This document shows positions 49,621 to 59,050 of a DNA stretch of 64,000 nucleotides, one piece after another. The stretch comes from Candidatus Melainabacteria bacterium. Its GTDB lineage: Bacteria; Cyanobacteriota; Vampirovibrionia; 2-02-FULL-35-15. The translations under genes were made by a program, and so were the position numbers. Position 1 is the first letter of the stretch; each line of letters begins with the position of its first letter. Where the stretch lies: NCBI GenBank assembly GCA_023250155.1, contig JAHFBG010000007.1, positions 62,001 through 126,000 of the forward strand. The letters run 5' to 3'. Under the pieces are notes generated by a model. It saw nothing but the letters and a program-made list of their open reading frames with translations. It was not told where the DNA came from and ran no database searches.

Positions 49621-51209
49621 ATATGAACCCTTTGTAGGTGCTGGTCCCGACCAGCACCTACAGTGATGAAATATTTCTCCATACTGTCAACCAATCCATC
49701 TTCTGTAAAGGGCTCTGCTACTATGTCTACTTTTCCAAATAAATCTTTTGCTGTTTTTGAAGTTTCTTCCCCAATTGTTGCTATTAAAGTGTTTGTAAGA
49801 TGATTTTCTAAATTGTGTTTTTTAATCAGATTAGAGAAATGGACAGCAGTATTTGAACTGAATAAAGTTAAAACATCAACCCCATCCTGGATTTGATTTA
49901 TTGTTTGTTCAGATAAGTCGTTTATGAAATTAGCTTTGTAGATAGGCCATGTAATAACGCCAGGTAGAGACGTTGCCTGCTGTTGAGACATGCCTTGGCA
50001 TGTCTCAACTTGGGTAGGAAATAAAATCTTTTGGCTGTTTAAATCTGTGATTTCACTTAATTCATTAATTAGATCATTGAATGAAAATCTCTTTGGTATA
50101 AAATCAGCTTTTATATTATATCTTTCCAATTCACATTTTGTTTTATAACCTACAGCTGCGATTTGAATCTTTGATAAAGCCCTGGAATCATAATAGTTTT
50201 TGTTTAAGATCTCAAAGAAAAACTTAACAGCATTTTGACTTGTAAAGAAAATCCAGTTAAAAGCTGAAAGATTGTTAATGATGGATTTGTTGTAAGTTTC
50301 CTTTTCTGTAATTTCATAGCTTACAATTGGACAATATATTGGTTGTGCTCCTTGTTTGATGAGCTTAGAAGCAAATGAATAAGACTGCTCTTGTGCTCTT
50401 GTAATCAATATTTTTTTTCCAAACAAAGCTTTTTCCTCATACCAATTTAAAAGATCTCTATAATTTACAACGTCACCAATAACTATTATAGATGGAGTTT
50501 TTATTGTGTATTTATCTAAATCTTTTAATATAGAACCAATCGTTGCTTTTATGGTTGTTTGTTTACTTGTAGTACCTGAATATATTATGGCTAATGGTGT
50601 ATTAGGAGATCTTCCAAGACTAATTAATTTTTCAAGAATGTTTGATAAGTTTTTTATGCCCATTAGAAGCACTAATGTATTGTTTATAGCATCAAAATTG
50701 TCCCATTTAATAGTGCTTTCAGGATGGTTAGGATCTTCATGTGCTGTAATAACAGTAAATGAGCTAGTACAGTCTCTATGTGTAAGTGGAATACCACTAT
50801 AAGCAAGAACAGCAGTAATGCTTGATATTCCAGGTATAAACTCAAAACTTATATTATTTTCTTTTAAGAATATAGCTTCTTCAGCACCACGCCCAAATAC
50901 GTTTGGATCACCACCCTTTAAGCGACATATTACTTTATATTCTTTTGAAAGATTTAACAAAAGATTATTTATATCAGCTTGTTTATATGATTTTTCTTTT
51001 TCTCCACCAGTTTTACCCGCATAAATAAAATTAACTTTTGGGTTTATGAAAAATGCAAAATCTAAGATTTCTTTTGAGATAAGATTGTCATAAACTATTA
51101 CATCACTTATAGAAATTATTTCTTTTGCTTTTAGTGTTAAAAGACCTGGATCTCCTGGACCTGCTCCTGTAAGATAAACAATAGAATTATTTTGTTTTAA
51201 ATTGTTCAT
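49617..51209 (-). CDS. CobA-HemD fusion: uroporphyrinogen-III methyltransferase/synthase
   Basis: A 530-aa fusion. Residues about 8-250 are the SAM-dependent uroporphyrinogen-III C-methyltransferase, with VYLTGAGPGDPGLLTLKA and CRLKGGDPNVFGRGAEE. About 260-520 are uroporphyrinogen-III synthase (KILITRAQEQSYSFASKLIK, WIFFTSQNAVKFFFE, LFSSNTAVHFSNL). It makes uro'gen III and can divert it to siroheme/cobalamin. Two palindromic repeats lie inside the gene, adding about residues 396-413 and the C-terminal end (about 516-526), both outside core motifs. It is coupled to hemB. Confidence 0.92.
   Translation of the reverse strand: MNNLKQNNSIVYLTGAGPGDPGLLTLKAKEIISISDVIVYDNLISKEILDFAFFINPKVNFIYAGKTGGEKEKSYKQADINNLLLNLSKEYKVICRLKGGDPNVFGRGAEEAIFLKENNISFEFIPGISSITAVLAYSGIPLTHRDCTSSFTVITAHEDPNHPESTIKWDNFDAINNTLVLLMGIKNLSNILEKLISLGRSPNTPLAIIYSGTTSKQTTIKATIGSILKDLDKYTIKTPSIIVIGDVVNYRDLLNWYEEKALFGKKILITRAQEQSYSFASKLIKQGAQPIYCPIVSYEITEKETYNKSIINNLSAFNWIFFTSQNAVKFFFEILNKNYYDSRALSKIQIAAVGYKTKCELERYNIKADFIPKRFSFNDLINELSEITDLNSQKILFPTQVETCQGMSQQQATSLPGVITWPIYKANFINDLSEQTINQIQDGVDVLTLFSSNTAVHFSNLIKKHNLENHLTNTLIATIGEETSKTAKDLFGKVDIVAEPFTEDGLVDSMEKYFITVGAGRDQHLQRVHI
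49633..49662. repeat. 30-bp palindrome supplying the CobA-HemD C-terminus
   Basis: TGTAGGTGCTGGTC, two bases (CC), then the exact reverse complement. Same family and architecture as 15899 and 28671. It encodes VGAGRDQHLQ near the protein end. Confidence 0.9.
49966..50016. repeat. Palindromic repeat in the middle of cobA-hemD
   Basis: GTTGAGACATGCC (49982-49994) and GGCATGTCTCAAC (49997-50009) flank a TT centre. GTAGAGACGTTGCC lies just to the left. GTAGAGACATGCC-type palindromes are common dispersed repeats in cyanobacteria. It encodes about VETCQGMSQQQATS in frame within the synthase domain. Confidence 0.8.
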
Positions 51210-51303
51210 GGAAAAAAATTGTTTTATAAAACTATTCTAGTCAGAATTACCTAACTAATTTTACTGCATTCTAGCTTTTGTGGAAATGACATAAAAATAG
51301 CAT

Positions 51304-52233
51304 TTATACCTTAATTGCTTCTAGTATTTTGTTTCCGCCGGCTTGTAATAACTTAAGAGCAAGTTCCTTACCTAAATTTTTACAGCTATTAATTTCTAAA
51401 TCTGAAATCAATGTATCTTTAACTATTTTTTTTCCATCCAAGCTTGCAATTACTCCATATAAAATAATTTTAGTATTGCTGATTTCTGAATATGCACCAA
51501 TTGGGACTTGGCAGCCCCCTTGTAATGTTTCAAGAAATGCTCTTTCAGCAATAGAAATCAAGTAAGTTTCATAGTCATTTAAAACCTTAACTAATTCTTG
51601 AATTTGATTATCATTTTCTCTTACTTCAATTGCTAAAGCGCCTTGACCAACTGCTGGCAGGATTTCTATAGGGTGAAAATTTTCAGTAATTTTATTTTCA
51701 AAACCAAGTCTTTTAATACCGCTATAAGCAAGTACAATTGCATCATATTGACCTTCTTCTAATTTTTTAATTCTAGTATCTAAGTTCCCCCGCAGATCTA
51801 TATATTCTAAATCTTGCCTAATAGCTTTAAGCTGTGCAATCCTACGTAAGCTTGATGTGCCAAGAAGAGAGCCTGGAAGCAGGTCTTTAAATTTTATATG
51901 TTCTCTTGAGAGAAGTACATCATGTGGATTTTCTTTCTTTAACACTGCTCCAATCATTAAGCTATCTGGGAGTTTTGTCGGCAAGTCTTTTAAACTATGA
52001 ACGGCTAAATCAATTTCATTATTTAATAGTGCATCTTCAATTTCTTTTGTAAATAGTCCTTTATTACCAATCTTTGAAAGAGCTACATCTGTTATATGAT
52101 CGCCTGTTGTCTTTATTTCTTTTATAGCGATCTCAAGCTCTGGGAATTTTTTTTGCAGTTCTCTTTTAACAAAATTTGTTTGCCACAGTGCAAGCTTACT
52201 ACTTCTTGTGCCAATGGTGATTTTAGTCTTCAT
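51304..52233 (-). CDS. hemC: Hydroxymethylbilane synthase (porphobilinogen deaminase)
   Basis: HemC, 309 aa, polymerises four porphobilinogens to hydroxymethylbilane on its dipyrromethane cofactor. It has the N-terminal IGTRSSKLALWQTNFV, HSLKDLPT, GTSSLRRIAQL and the cofactor-attachment Cys in TLQGGCQVPIGAYS. Full length. It lies between hemA (63-bp gap) and cobA-hemD (94-bp gap) on the same strand. Confidence 0.97.
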   Translation of the reverse strand: MKTKITIGTRSSKLALWQTNFVKRELQKKFPELEIAIKEIKTTGDHITDVALSKIGNKGLFTKEIEDALLNNEIDLAVHSLKDLPTKLPDSLMIGAVLKKENPHDVLLSREHIKFKDLLPGSLLGTSSLRRIAQLKAIRQDLEYIDLRGNLDTRIKKLEEGQYDAIVLAYSGIKRLGFENKITENFHPIEILPAVGQGALAIEVRENDNQIQELVKVLNDYETYLISIAERAFLETLQGGCQVPIGAYSEISNTKIILYGVIASLDGKKIVKDTLISDLEINSCKNLGKELALKLLQAGGNKILEAIKV

Positions 52234-52296
52234 ATGTATAGTATAGATTAACAGAGATAGTTAAGGATTAAAGAAATGTTATTCTTGCATTACAAA

Positions 52297-53646
52297 TTAC
52301 AAGTTAAACAATTCTCTTAAAACATCACTTTTATTTTCTAGTGAGCCATTTGGGTTTGAATCTTTTAAGTTTTTAACGGGCTTGTGAAGAATCGTGTTAA
52401 TGATGTTTTGAGTGATATAGTCTACTTCTTCTTTAGTAAAAGAAATTTTGTTTTCAGTTAAAACTCTTAACTTTTCAGTTCTTATAGCTTCTACTTCTTG
52501 TTTTATATCTTTAATTAAAGTATTTAATTCCTTTTTATTTACTTGTTCATAAAATCTTGTAATGCCACTTGAAATGATTAGTTCAGCGTTGTTTAGGTCT
52601 TCATTACTTATGCTTGTGTTGATTTGATTATAGGTGGATTGTAGACTATCAATGTCAAAAAGCTTGATGTTTGGAAGTCTTCCAAACTCAGGTTCAATGT
52701 TTCTTGGTAATGATATGTCAAAAATAAAAAGTTCTTTTCCTGTATCTTTTCTAATGGGTTTAAACTGTTCTGCAAATAAAATAAAATGTGGTGCACCAGT
52801 AGCAACAATTAAAATATCTATATCATTGATGGTTTCATAGACATTTTCAAAGGGAATTGATTTATCTATTTTGTACTTATCTGCAAACTCTATAACTCTA
52901 TGTGGAGACTTGTTTAAGACTACAGTTTCTTTAGCCCCACCAATTTTTAAGATATGCTCTAGTGCAAGTTTTGCCATTTTTCCAGCACCTAAGACCATGA
53001 CTGATTTTGTTTTAATTGGTCCACAGATACTATTAGCTAAGTCAATAGCTGCTGAACTTATAGACTGAGAGTTTTTTGAAAGATTTGTTATTTTATGAAC
53101 ATCTTTAGCAGAGCTAATCACGCTTTGGAATAATAGCTCTAATGTATTCTCTAAGGCTTTTTCTTTTTGAGATATTGAATATGCATGTTTAACTTGAGAT
53201 AGGATTTGTCGTTCTCCCATAACAAAACTATCTAATCCACAAGCTAGCTTAAAGGCATGATGAACTACATCATCGTTTGAAATTAAATTATTGTACTCTT
53301 TTACTACTTTTTCTTCTATTTTTAGCTCTTTAGCAAATAACTCATAAATAGATGAAAGAGCATTGTTTAAATCACTTGCTGTAAAATAAATTTCTGTTCT
53401 ATTGCAAGTACTTAAAATTAGAAATGCAGATATTGAATTGCATTGTTTTAAAAACTTATTACAAGTTGGCAGTATATATTCCTGAATAGCAAATTTTTCT
53501 CTTATTGGAACTGGTGCTGTTTTGTAATTTATAGTAAATAAATAAAGATCTTTAATTTTTGGTAAAACAAATTTTGATGCACTGTTTAAAGTAAGAGCAT
53601 TAAATCTTTTATTTGCAATATTGTCTTGTAATTTTTGACTATACAT
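52297..53646 (-). CDS. hemA: Glutamyl-tRNA reductase
   Basis: HemA reduces glutamyl-tRNA to glutamate-1-semialdehyde, the first step of the C5 heme route. The ATG at 53646 gives 449 aa; a TTG eight codons earlier is possible. The catalytic Cys is in LSTCNRTEIYF, GERQILSQVKHAY is the substrate segment, and GAGKMAKLALEHIL is the NADPH site. A helical dimerisation domain ends the protein. About 40 residues precede the usual start, more than in typical HemA. A hairpin sits directly upstream of the ATG. hemL is not in the window. Confidence 0.95.
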   Translation of the reverse strand: MYSQKLQDNIANKRFNALTLNSASKFVLPKIKDLYLFTINYKTAPVPIREKFAIQEYILPTCNKFLKQCNSISAFLILSTCNRTEIYFTASDLNNALSSIYELFAKELKIEEKVVKEYNNLISNDDVVHHAFKLACGLDSFVMGERQILSQVKHAYSISQKEKALENTLELLFQSVISSAKDVHKITNLSKNSQSISSAAIDLANSICGPIKTKSVMVLGAGKMAKLALEHILKIGGAKETVVLNKSPHRVIEFADKYKIDKSIPFENVYETINDIDILIVATGAPHFILFAEQFKPIRKDTGKELFIFDISLPRNIEPEFGRLPNIKLFDIDSLQSTYNQINTSISNEDLNNAELIISSGITRFYEQVNKKELNTLIKDIKQEVEAIRTEKLRVLTENKISFTKEEVDYITQNIINTILHKPVKNLKDSNPNGSLENKSDVLRELFNL

Positions 53647-53649
53647 GGT

Positions 53650-53678
53650 AAGCAAGTTTGATTTTAGCAAATTTGCTT
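53650..53678 (-). promoter_or_regulatory. Hairpin just upstream of the hemA start codon
   Basis: AAGCAAGTTTG and CAAATTTGCTT form an 11-bp stem (one mismatch) with a 7-nt loop, 3 bp before the ATG on the transcript. No clear Shine-Dalgarno lies between, so it could limit translation. Confidence 0.35.
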
Positions 53679-53697
53679 ATTAACAAAAGGATGATTG

Positions 53698-54630
53698 TTA
53701 TACCCCTTTTTTACTTATAAATCGCCCTAATATCATACCTAGGAATGAGCCTGTTAACTCTTTTGAAAGCTCTTCTTGTTCAGTTATTGACAACTTTTGG
53801 CAATAGGTAGTACGTTGAACAGCAGTTAACATTAATTCATTGACCAAGCTTATTACCCTTTGAAATACAGGTGAGTTGTTATCAGTTAATTTTTTAAATA
53901 CATTTTTTAATTTGAAAGTGGAATTTACAGATCTAAAAAGTTTTTTACCTTCCCTTAGTTCAACTTTTTTTCCATAAGTTTTATGTCTTTGATTTATGAG
54001 TTCATCTATACTTGATTCTTCTAAATTTTTGATTTCACCTAAACTGTAAGCACTATGCATGATTTTTGCTGCATGTTCTAAAGACTCTAATTTATAGTAA
54101 GCATTGTATATGCTCTTTCCCAAAGTAACTACACCATGGTGATCTAAAATAACAGCATCATGTTTTTCAAAATAAGCTCCAACCAGTTCACCAAGTTTGT
54201 GTGTACCAGGCTCACAGTAAGGTACAGTAGGCACTTCACCTAAAAGTACAATTATTTCAGGAATAGCAGGCTGATTAAAATCAAGACCAGCAACACTAAA
54301 AGAAACTACTGTTGGTGGATGCGCATGAACCACAGAAGTTACATCAGGTCTTTTTTTATAGGCTTCAAGATGTAATGCTAATTCACTTGTAGGCTCTTTT
54401 TTCCCATTTGAAATAGTGGTTCCATTTAAATCTACTGTTACAAAATCGCTTATTTCTATTGAACCTTTATGACTGTTTCTTGGAGTGACGAGAATCAAAT
54501 CTTCACTAAGTCTCGCACTAAAATTTCCTTCTGTCCCTGAGATTAAGCCTTTGTTATAGGCCAGATTACAAACTTGTTTTAAATCTTCTCTTAATTTTGT
54601 TTCATTGCTAGTTTCTTTGATTGTAGGCAT
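53698..54630 (-). CDS. Class II aldolase/adducin family protein with C-terminal extension
   Basis: I use the ATG 54630 (310 aa), as the longer frame overlaps the uvrB region. Residues about 1-200 form a class II aldolase domain: GLISGTEGNFSARLSEDLIL, zinc His in VVHAHPPTVVSF and the third in DHHGVVTLGK. Relatives are fuculose-phosphate aldolase and MtnB. The remaining roughly 110 residues are helical and unassigned. mtnA occurs elsewhere in the window, so an MtnB-like dehydratase role is possible but not shown. It is divergent from uvrB. Confidence 0.87.
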   Translation of the reverse strand: MPTIKETSNETKLREDLKQVCNLAYNKGLISGTEGNFSARLSEDLILVTPRNSHKGSIEISDFVTVDLNGTTISNGKKEPTSELALHLEAYKKRPDVTSVVHAHPPTVVSFSVAGLDFNQPAIPEIIVLLGEVPTVPYCEPGTHKLGELVGAYFEKHDAVILDHHGVVTLGKSIYNAYYKLESLEHAAKIMHSAYSLGEIKNLEESSIDELINQRHKTYGKKVELREGKKLFRSVNSTFKLKNVFKKLTDNNSPVFQRVISLVNELMLTAVQRTTYCQKLSITEQEELSKELTGSFLGMILGRFISKKGV

Positions 54631-54684
54631 GCTTAATATATTACAATAATGTAGAGTGTGATAGCCCATGTACTACAGGATAAT

Positions 54685-56709
54685 ATGTCAGAAATATTAA
54701 CAAAGCAGTTTCAAATAAAAGCTCCTTTTCAACCTGCTGGCGATCAGCCAAAAGCAATCCAGGAGCTAGAAGAAGGAATACACAGTAACATTAGATTTCA
54801 AACATTATTAGGAGTAACGGGCTCTGGAAAGACCTTTACAATTGCTAATCTTATAGAAAAGCTTCAAAAACCAGCATTAGTAATTGCACACAATAAAACC
54901 CTTGCTGCTCAGTTATGCAATGAGTTTAGGGAATTTTTGCCAGATAATGCTGTTGAGTATTTTATTAGTTATTATGACTATTATCAGCCAGAATCATATA
55001 TTCCTCGAACTGATACATATATTGAAAAGGTTGCAAGTGTTAATGATGAGATAGATAGACTTAGGCACTCGACTACAAGGTCTTTGTTTGAAAGAGATGA
55101 TGTAGTTGTAGTGGCTTCTGTAAGCTGCATATATGGTTTAGGAGTTCCAGAGTTATATTATGAATCTGCTTTAAGAATCACTAAAGGACAAGCTATTGAC
55201 AGAGATGATTTAGTTCATAAGTTCGTGGATATTTACTATGAAAGAAATGACATTGATTTAACAAGAGGAAGATTTCGAGTTCGAGGTGAAATACTTGATA
55301 TCTTTCCTATTTATGAAGAAGAATTGATTAAGGTAGAGTTTTTTGGAAATGAAATTGAAAGAATATCAATAGTTGATCCAATGACGGGTGAAATAAAATC
55401 CTTGATTAATGAAATTACTATTTATCCTGCAAAGCATTATGTAGCTGATGAAAACAGTATTGAAAATGCATGTTTGCAAATAGAGCAGGAATTAAAAGAA
55501 CGACATGATGAATTAAAAACTTTAGGTAAAGATGTTGAAGCTCAAAGGCTTTGGCAAAGGACTAAATTTGATCTGGAAATGTTACGAGAAGTTGGTTACT
55601 GTACTGGGGTTGAAAACTATTCACGAATTTTAGAAGGAAGAAAACCAGGTGAGCCACCTAAAGTGCTAATAGATTATTTCAATAGAAAGTATGGAAAAGA
55701 TGGTTGGCTTTGTATTATAGATGAATCGCATGTTTCAATACCGCAGATTGGTGGAATGTATTATGGAGATCAATCAAGAAAAAGTACATTGGTAGAATAT
55801 GGGTTCAGACTCCCTTGTGCAAAGGATAATAGACCATTAAAAGCAGATGAATTTTGGACAAGTGTTGGTCAAGTGATTTTTGTTAGTGCAACACCAGGAG
55901 ATTATGAATTAAAAATAAGTGAAAAAATTGTAGAGCAAATAGTAAGACCTACAGGCTTAGTAGATCCTGGGATTGAAGTTAAGCCTACAAATGGACAAAT
56001 TGATGATTTAATTCATGAGATTAAAATAAGAGTAGAGAAAAAAGAAAGAATTTTAATTTCGACTCTTACAAAAAGAATGGCTGAAGATCTAACGGCATAC
56101 TTAAGTGGAAGTAATTTAAAGGTTAGATGGTTGCATAGTGAAATTGTTGCATTGGATAGAATTGAACTCTTAAGAGATTTAAGACTTGGAGAGTTTGATG
56201 TATTAGTAGGCGTGAATCTTTTACGAGAAGGATTGGATCTGCCAGAGGTTTCACTTGTATGTATTATGGATGCTGATAAAGAAGGATTTTTAAGAGCTGA
56301 AAGATCATTGATTCAAATGATAGGGCGTGCAGCAAGGAATGTCTCTGGTAAGGTTATTTTATATGCTGATAAAATAACTGACTCTATGAGAAAAGCTATT
56401 GATGAAACAGATAGAAGAAGAGAGGTTCAGATTGCTTTTAATAAAGAACATAACATAACTCCAAAAACCATTGTTAAAGGACATACGAATTCTATATTAG
56501 ACTCACTACGTTCAAACAAAGACTTAGAAGAAGTCATTGCAGAAGAAATGGCCCATGAAAATGTTGATTTGAAAGAGTTGCCTAAAATCTTAAAGAAGAT
56601 TGAAAAAGAAATGAAAAATGCGGCTTTGGTTTTAGATTTTGAAAGAGCAGCTAAGCTACGTGATGAGTTATACAAATTGCGTGAGCTATCAAAAAATAAG
56701 AAACTATAA
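54685..56709 (+). CDS. uvrB: Excinuclease ABC subunit B
   Basis: UvrB, 674 aa from ATG 54685 (an upstream GTG would overlap the neighbour and gives no family sequence). It is the DNA-damage verification helicase of nucleotide excision repair. Walker A is GVTGSGKTF, the beta-hairpin is [20 protein letters not shown], helicase motifs VI and neighbours are in QMIGRAARN, and a C-terminal UVR domain reads [20 protein letters not shown] for UvrA/UvrC binding. Full length. Confidence 0.97.
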   Translation: MSEILTKQFQIKAPFQPAGDQPKAIQELEEGIHSNIRFQTLLGVTGSGKTFTIANLIEKLQKPALVIAHNKTLAAQLCNEFREFLPDNAVEYFISYYDYYQPESYIPRTDTYIEKVASVNDEIDRLRHSTTRSLFERDDVVVVASVSCIYGLGVPELYYESALRITKGQAIDRDDLVHKFVDIYYERNDIDLTRGRFRVRGEILDIFPIYEEELIKVEFFGNEIERISIVDPMTGEIKSLINEITIYPAKHYVADENSIENACLQIEQELKERHDELKTLGKDVEAQRLWQRTKFDLEMLREVGYCTGVENYSRILEGRKPGEPPKVLIDYFNRKYGKDGWLCIIDESHVSIPQIGGMYYGDQSRKSTLVEYGFRLPCAKDNRPLKADEFWTSVGQVIFVSATPGDYELKISEKIVEQIVRPTGLVDPGIEVKPTNGQIDDLIHEIKIRVEKKERILISTLTKRMAEDLTAYLSGSNLKVRWLHSEIVALDRIELLRDLRLGEFDVLVGVNLLREGLDLPEVSLVCIMDADKEGFLRAERSLIQMIGRAARNVSGKVILYADKITDSMRKAIDETDRRREVQIAFNKEHNITPKTIVKGHTNSILDSLRSNKDLEEVIAEEMAHENVDLKELPKILKKIEKEMKNAALVLDFERAAKLRDELYKLRELSKNKKL

Positions 56710-56773
56710 GGATGTCATTCCTCATTTTAATCTTCAATTACTATGATTACTTTCCATGTTAAAATAGCTCTAA

Positions 56774-56887
56774 ATGATGGACTTCTTTAGAAAACATTCG
56801 CGATTCTTTGTAATAATTATGCTAGTAGCATTTATGATGGTTTCAGTAGTGCCTATACTATATATATTTGTAGCACCAAAACCCTAA
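56774..56887 (+). CDS. 37-aa single-TM peptide resembling a PpiD/SurA N-terminus
   Basis: MMDFFRKHSRFFVIIMLVAF ... ends PILYIFVAPKP: a basic-aromatic lead and one TM helix. The start resembles the membrane anchor of PpiD-type foldases (M-x-x-F-R-K-H), but the frame stops right after the helix. It ends 11 bp before the M23 peptidase start. It is either a micro-protein coupled to that gene or the remnant of a larger foldase gene. Confidence 0.45.
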   Translation: MMDFFRKHSRFFVIIMLVAFMMVSVVPILYIFVAPKP

Positions 56888-56898
56888 GCTTTAAAAAT

Positions 56899-58062
56899 AT
56901 GCATATGACTAAGATTAATACTAATTTGTTTGTAGTTTATATATTGGTTATAGTTTTTTTGATTACTTTGAGCTTTGAGATGCCAAGTGCTTATGCTGCT
57001 CAAAGTAAACCTAAATCCAAAGTCTTAAAAGAAATAGAACAAAAAAGTCAATATTTGAAAAGAAAAATTGAAGAAACCAAAGCAAAAGAAAAAGTTGCTG
57101 TTGTAAAACTAACACAAATCCAACATAAGTTATATTCTACTCAAGAGCAGCTACGTAAAAATAAGAATAAGCTTTATGAAACACAAAGCAATCTTGAACT
57201 TACAGAAAATAGACTTCAAAGACTTAAAACTGACTATTTAGATTTAAAGGGAGATGCTGAAACCAGAATCAGACAAATATATCAAGGGCAAAGACTTAGA
57301 ATGCTGGAAGTGCTTTTAAAAACTCCAACTTTTACTGATTTCTTAGATGCTCTTTATTATCAAAAACTACTTGTTGCACAAGATAAAAAACTATTAGAAC
57401 AATTAGATCAACAATCTACAGTAATTGAAAAACATAAAGATCATCTTGCTGTACAGAAGATTCAAATTGCAAGTATAGTAAGTGATATAGAAGTACAAAA
57501 AAAACAGATAGCCAGAGAACACTCAGTACAATCAACCCTTGTAAATAGGTTGCGTACAGAAAGATCAGCATACGAACAAGCTGAAAGACAATTAGAAAGA
57601 GATTCTCAACAGCTTATTGTAGAAATAAATAGACTTGTTGGAAATGGAATTTATGATTTTTCAAGTATTCCAGGCTCAGGTGTATTTTCTTATCCTATAA
57701 GAGGTAGGTTAACTTCACCGTTTGGATATAGGCGACACCCGATGTTTAAAGTCGTTAGTTTTCACAGTGGTGTTGATCTCGCAGCACCAAACGGAACCCC
57801 TATTATGGCATCAGACAGTGGTAGAGTAATTTTTAATGGCTGGTATGGTGGATATGGAAAAGTAGTAATTGTAGATCATGGAATGGATTATTCTACCCTT
57901 TATGCGCACTTAAGTAGAATAAATGCTTCACGAGGACAAACAGTTTTAAAAGGTCAGGTTGTAGGCTATGAAGGACAGACAGGATACTCTACTGGACCTC
58001 ATTTGCATTTTGAGGTTAGAAAAAGTGGAAGACCACAAAATCCATTGAATTATTTACGATAA
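56899..58062 (+). CDS. EnvC-like M23 peptidase with coiled coil
   Basis: A 387-aa exported protein. Signal peptide (NLFVVYILVIVFLITLSFEM) is followed by a long coiled coil (about 35-245, heptads of K/E/Q/L with IRQIYQGQRLRMLEVLLKTP in the middle). The LytM/M23 domain (about 260-387) has HSGVD and HLHFE zinc motifs and GTPIMASDSGRVIFNGWYGG. The zinc residues are intact, so it could be an active murein endopeptidase or an EnvC-type amidase activator. It probably follows the small TM gene in one transcript. Confidence 0.93.
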   Translation: MHMTKINTNLFVVYILVIVFLITLSFEMPSAYAAQSKPKSKVLKEIEQKSQYLKRKIEETKAKEKVAVVKLTQIQHKLYSTQEQLRKNKNKLYETQSNLELTENRLQRLKTDYLDLKGDAETRIRQIYQGQRLRMLEVLLKTPTFTDFLDALYYQKLLVAQDKKLLEQLDQQSTVIEKHKDHLAVQKIQIASIVSDIEVQKKQIAREHSVQSTLVNRLRTERSAYEQAERQLERDSQQLIVEINRLVGNGIYDFSSIPGSGVFSYPIRGRLTSPFGYRRHPMFKVVSFHSGVDLAAPNGTPIMASDSGRVIFNGWYGGYGKVVIVDHGMDYSTLYAHLSRINASRGQTVLKGQVVGYEGQTGYSTGPHLHFEVRKSGRPQNPLNYLR

Positions 58063-58243
58063 TCTTAATACTATATTTATTTTTTTATCTCAAATCTGGT
58101 TAAGAAAAAAGATATAAGATATAAAGATAAAAGAAATTTAATCTAAAACTTAAGTTTTTCTTTAGGTTTTCTATTGATTAAGAAAAGCTAGATTTGTTAT
58201 TCTCAGTTTAGATAGGTTAAGAATTAATTAAAGGAGAAACAAA

Positions 58244-58984
58244 ATGACTATACCAAGCGGTTTTTTAGGAGCTATAATCCAATCACAGTATGGAGATTTA
58301 ATAAAACAAGGTTCTGCCCTTATACAAAAAGCTATTGCGGGATTAGCAGACGTACAAGAAGCAGAAGCTCAAAGTGGAGTTACAAGAGATAATGAAACCG
58401 CAAGAAGAGTTACCTCGGGTGAAGGAAAAACTACTACTGAAGCTACATCAAGAACAGTTACAACCGTAGATCATATAAAACAAGCTGAGTATTTAAGAAA
58501 TGTTGTAAACCCTGGAATAAATCAACTTGCAGAAGGCTTATTAAAAGGGGAGATTAGAATAGGTAAACAAACAATAGAACTTGGAAAAATACTAGCACTA
58601 GTGCAACAACTTTCAAAATCTTCAGCTGGATCTTCAGCAGCTGCTACTCCAGGAGGAAAAGAAGCTACAGTTACTATTGATATAGAGGAGTTAATTAATG
58701 CTGCTAAAAAAACTAATAAAGAAACTCCAGCTCCAGAAACAAATCCTGAAGCACCGCCATCTGAAGAAAGTAAATATGCTGAACTTAAAGCTATAGCAGG
58801 TACTGCTAGTAAGGGAGAAAAAAGTTTTGATGATGTAGTGGACGCTATTTCACTTTATTGTAAAAACAATAATACGGATATTGGTACATTATGTAAAAAG
58901 CATGACTGTGGAGATGATATGCTTCTCTTTATTCGTAAAGTTAAAAATGCTGTACAATGTCCATTAGGACATAATTGTGGTTAG
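58244..58984 (+). CDS. Hypothetical protein, 246 aa, Cys-rich C-terminus
   Basis: Family not recognised and no signal peptide seen. The N-terminal third is helical (LIKQGSALIQKAIAGLADVQ). A Thr-rich, low-complexity region (about 45-75) follows, then more helix, an Ala/Pro-rich linker (about 160-180), and a C-terminal domain with CKNNNTDIGTLCKKHDCG and VQCPLGHNCG, six cysteines in all. AAAGGAG precedes the ATG, and a strong terminator follows the stop, so the gene is monocistronic. Cytoplasmic or secreted by a non-Sec route is unknown. Confidence 0.75.
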   Translation: MTIPSGFLGAIIQSQYGDLIKQGSALIQKAIAGLADVQEAEAQSGVTRDNETARRVTSGEGKTTTEATSRTVTTVDHIKQAEYLRNVVNPGINQLAEGLLKGEIRIGKQTIELGKILALVQQLSKSSAGSSAAATPGGKEATVTIDIEELINAAKKTNKETPAPETNPEAPPSEESKYAELKAIAGTASKGEKSFDDVVDAISLYCKNNNTDIGTLCKKHDCGDDMLLFIRKVKNAVQCPLGHNCG

Positions 58985-59010
58985 TTAAATAAAACTAGAT
59001 ACAAAAAGTT

Positions 59011-59050
59011 AAAAGTGAGGTGAAAAAAATCATCTCACTTTTTGCTTTTT
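59011..59050. terminator. Bidirectional Rho-independent terminator
   Basis: AAAAGTGAGGTGA pairs with TCATCTCACTTTT around a 6-nt loop (one wobble), followed by TGCTTTTTAT. It serves the 58244 gene and, on the minus strand, the phosphatase gene. Confidence 0.8.

Noticed and set aside
54658..54684. GTG start for uvrB at 54658
   Set aside because: The extra residues have no family match and overlap the neighbouring gene's upstream region; ATG 54685 gives the canonical N-terminus.
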